A DNA stretch of 7,798 nucleotides, from contig DAOUUR010000093.1 of the NCBI GenBank assembly GCA_030668045.1, forward strand, positions 1 through 7,798, in the 5' to 3' direction. The position numbers and the translations under genes are program-made. The notes under the pieces were generated by a model, which worked only from the letters and a program-made list of their open reading frames with translations, did no database searches and was not told the DNA's origin. Source of the DNA: a bacterium. GTDB lineage: Bacteria > Zixibacteria > MSB-5A5 > GN15 > FEB-12. Positions 5,873-7,798 of this stretch are shown piece by piece (position 1 is the stretch's first letter; each line of letters begins with the position of its first letter).

Positions 5873-5928
5873 TGGCTGTCGTAAATGACAAATTGATAAG
5901 ATTGTGAGAAAGCGAGAGGATACGAAAC

Positions 5929-7284
5929 ATGGCGATGTCTAAAAGAAAGAAAAGACTCCTGATCTTTGGAATACCGGCGGTTGTTGTTGTTGCCGCTATC
6001 CTGGCCTCGGTGGCCGGTTCCAACGGTGATGAGACGATAGTGCAGGTTGAACTTGCTATCACCGACGACCTCTCGGAACTAGTAACAGCTTCCGGGCGGG
6101 TGCAGCCACAGACCAGGGTAGATATTGCTTCGGAGGTATCGGCGCAGATCATCGAAGTTAATGTATCCGAAGGTGAGCAGGTTGTTTGCGGACAGCGTCT
6201 TCTCCTGCTTGATACGGTGCAGCTTAAGTCCGATGTCACCCAGGCGCGATACTCTCTTGATGAGGTTCTGGCGAGAACAGAAGCAGCTCTTGCCCAACTG
6301 AAAAAGGATCGTGCTGAGTATGAACGGCAGGTTCGTCTCCATGACCAGAAGATGACTTCCGAAACTGATTTCAACAACGCCACCTTTGCCTTTGAAAACT
6401 CAAAGGCGAACCACGATGCCATGCAAGCGCAGGGAAAAATCGGACGCGCTCGACTGGATAAGGCGTTGGATAATCTCAGCAAGACAAGCGTGACCTCGCC
6501 GATGGATGGTATCGTCACTTATCTAAAAGCCGAAGTTGGAGAGATCGCCCAAGCACAGACGGCTTATACGCAGGGACAAACTCTGGTAACGATCAGTGAC
6601 CTGTCGGTGTTCGAAGTTGAAGTCGATGTCGATGAAACCGAAATCGCGAAAGTGCAACTGGAACAACCGGCAGATATTCGAGTCGATGCTTTCCGCGACA
6701 CTGTTTTTGCAGGCAGCATTGTTGAGATTAGTAACTCGGCAGTTATTGTTGGACAGGGATCGGAAGACTACACGACAAATTTCCGAGTGAAAGTACGATT
6801 TGCAATGAACAACCTCGGACTTCGTCCCGGCATGTCGGCTGCGGTTGATATCACCACCAACAAAGCTGAAAATGCTCTGCTGGTGCCCTACGCTTCTATT
6901 GTCACGCGGAAATTCGACCCCGATTCTCTCCGAGCTGATTCACTCGCCAGAGAAAATGCCAACGAAGATACGGGCGGTGTACATGCCGCGGCTCTTGACG
7001 ATGAAGACCAAGAGATCAGCAGCCCTTCAAGCGACAATGACATGAGTAAGAAAGCGAAGAAGATCCGGAAGTCAGGTGTCTTTGTGGTAAAAAATGGTAT
7101 TGTCAGATTCATCGAAGCGACCACCGGTATTGCCGATGAACGCAATATTGTGGTTTTGTCCGGTGTTAATGAAGGCGATACAATCGTCTCCGGGACTTTC
7201 AAAACTCTGCGTCAGCTATCCGATGGCGACGCTGTCAAACTCGACGAGGATTCGCTGGAAGACCTTGATGATCATGATGAATAG
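5929..7284 (+). CDS. MacA-like periplasmic adaptor (HlyD/RND-type membrane fusion protein) of an ABC export system
   Basis: 451 residues. A basic N-terminus (SKRKKR) leads into one membrane anchor (10-28). Then come 'GRVQPQTRVDIASEVSAQI' (56-74) and 'VNVSEGEQVVCGQRLLLLD' (77-95), the first lipoyl half; a coiled-coil hairpin about 100-182; 'SPMDGIVTYLKAEVGE' (190-205), the second lipoyl half; a beta-barrel with 'PGMSAAVDITT' (300-310); and a C-terminal domain with 'VLSGVNEGDTIVSG' (409-422). This is the full MacA-type order, linking an inner-membrane transporter to an outer-membrane channel. Residues 329-381 form an acidic, serine-rich insert, and the tail is acidic too. Cys87 stands where a Lys is common. 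GAGAGGA at 5914-5920 supports the start. The MacB-like gene begins 44 bp downstream, so they form an operon. The substrate is unknown. Confidence 0.9.
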   Translation: MAMSKRKKRLLIFGIPAVVVVAAILASVAGSNGDETIVQVELAITDDLSELVTASGRVQPQTRVDIASEVSAQIIEVNVSEGEQVVCGQRLLLLDTVQLKSDVTQARYSLDEVLARTEAALAQLKKDRAEYERQVRLHDQKMTSETDFNNATFAFENSKANHDAMQAQGKIGRARLDKALDNLSKTSVTSPMDGIVTYLKAEVGEIAQAQTAYTQGQTLVTISDLSVFEVEVDVDETEIAKVQLEQPADIRVDAFRDTVFAGSIVEISNSAVIVGQGSEDYTTNFRVKVRFAMNNLGLRPGMSAAVDITTNKAENALLVPYASIVTRKFDPDSLRADSLARENANEDTGGVHAAALDDEDQEISSPSSDNDMSKKAKKIRKSGVFVVKNGIVRFIEATTGIADERNIVVLSGVNEGDTIVSGTFKTLRQLSDGDAVKLDEDSLEDLDDHDE

Positions 7285-7328
7285 ATCAATGGCGTTCTCT
7301 CAAATAATCGTCGACTGGAACTGACAAA

Positions 7329-7798
7329 ATGATTCTGATAACCCTCATACGTGAAGCTGCTTCGGCTCTCTGGGCCAACCGTTTGCGGTCAAGTCTGACC
7401 GTTTTGGGAATGGTCGTGGGGGTGACATCGGTAATCGCGATTGTTGCAACAGTTGAAGGGCAGGGCGATTATTTTGAGAAGGTCATAAGGTCGATGGGAC
7501 CGAACACTTTTGTGGTTACCCGTTTTGGATTCGATCTGACCTGGTCTGAGTATTTTGAGCGAATGAAGCGCAAGAAGCTGACTATTGAACTGATTCAACA
7601 TATCGAAGATGGCTGCCCCGATTGTGAGGGTGTCGGCGCTGAAGCGTATGCAGGCGACAAAATAAAATACGGATCGGAGTATATGGGTCATGTTGAGATT
7701 CGAGGGGAAACAGCCAACATGATGCAGATGCGCGATATCGAAATTCTGACCGGACGGTATTTCTCATGGGAAGATAATTTTCGCCGACGCCAGGTTGC
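7329..7798 (+). CDS. MacB-like ABC transporter permease (partial, cut by right edge)
   Basis: 156 complete codons are visible from the ATG at 7329, and the frame is open to the window end. 'LWANRLRSSLTVLGMVVGV' (14-32) is the hallmark start of MacB/FtsX-type permeases: a cytosolic amphipathic segment followed by the first membrane helix (about 22-42). It continues with 'GQGDYFEKVIRSMGPNTFVV' (44-63), the opening of the periplasmic MacB core domain. 'IEILTGRYFSWED' (137-149) is also typical. Together with the adaptor 44 bp upstream this is a tripartite export or mechanotransmission pump; the ATPase should be a separate gene, as no nucleotide-binding domain precedes the permease here. The ribosome site is weak (GGA about ten bases before the ATG). 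Met1-Ile-Leu is taken as the start because no better one precedes it. Confidence 0.88.
   Translation, partial: MILITLIREAASALWANRLRSSLTVLGMVVGVTSVIAIVATVEGQGDYFEKVIRSMGPNTFVVTRFGFDLTWSEYFERMKRKKLTIELIQHIEDGCPDCEGVGAEAYAGDKIKYGSEYMGHVEIRGETANMMQMRDIEILTGRYFSWEDNFRRRQV

Larger units (their letters stand above)
5584..5928. other. 345-bp non-coding region between divergent genes
   Basis: I see no supported gene here. The left end holds the reductase ribosome site and a candidate promoter on the minus strand. Bases 5690-5770 show nothing I can name. From 5771 on there is a terminator-like hairpin and then a long hairpin in front of the adaptor gene, both listed separately. No convincing plus-strand promoter was recognised. 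Confidence 0.6.

Noticed and set aside
5802..6518. Minus-strand reading frame of 238 codons opposite the adaptor gene
   Set aside because: It is Ser/Arg/Cys-rich with no domain, and lies antisense to a well-supported MacA-like gene.

Overview
The window is an ordinary chromosomal stretch of roughly 50% G+C from a bacterium with an outer membrane. The evidence for that is a PorT-like outer-membrane beta-barrel protein with a signal peptide and a MacA/MacB-type export module. The style of these genes, including an adaptor with a long acidic insert, would suit the FCB group (for example Zixibacteria or Gemmatimonadota-like lineages). No marker gene fixes the lineage, so this placement is weak. 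No RNA genes, insertion sequences, CRISPR arrays or prophage genes were found.

Left part (1-2000). A solitary HsdR-N-type nuclease-like gene leaves the window on the minus strand, preceded by a near-consensus sigma70-type promoter. Facing the other way is a small zinc-ribbon protein (DUF2082 type) read from a TTG start with a good ribosome binding site. A two-gene minus-strand operon follows: a small XRE-type repressor and a four-helix membrane protein whose start lies one base after the repressor's stop. Upstream of the repressor a perfect 24-bp palindrome overlaps the -35 boxes of two divergent candidate promoters, with an extra half-site 21 bp away. This looks like an autoregulatory operator.

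Middle part (2000-4520). After a structured leader of about 200 bp comes an unrecognised four-helix membrane protein, closed by a textbook intrinsic terminator. A strong promoter then starts a two-gene plus-strand unit of a PorT-like outer-membrane beta-barrel protein and a class I SAM-dependent methyltransferase.

Right part (4525-7798). A complete aldo/keto reductase lies on the minus strand. A 345-bp non-coding region separates it from a divergent MacA-like periplasmic adaptor gene and the start of its MacB-like ABC permease partner, which runs off the right edge. The non-coding region holds an orphan terminator-like hairpin and a 13-bp-arm hairpin before the adaptor gene.

I see no convincing novel multi-gene system. 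The best leads are the symmetric XRE operator with its divergent promoters, the two structured leaders, and the stand-alone HsdR-N-type protein.
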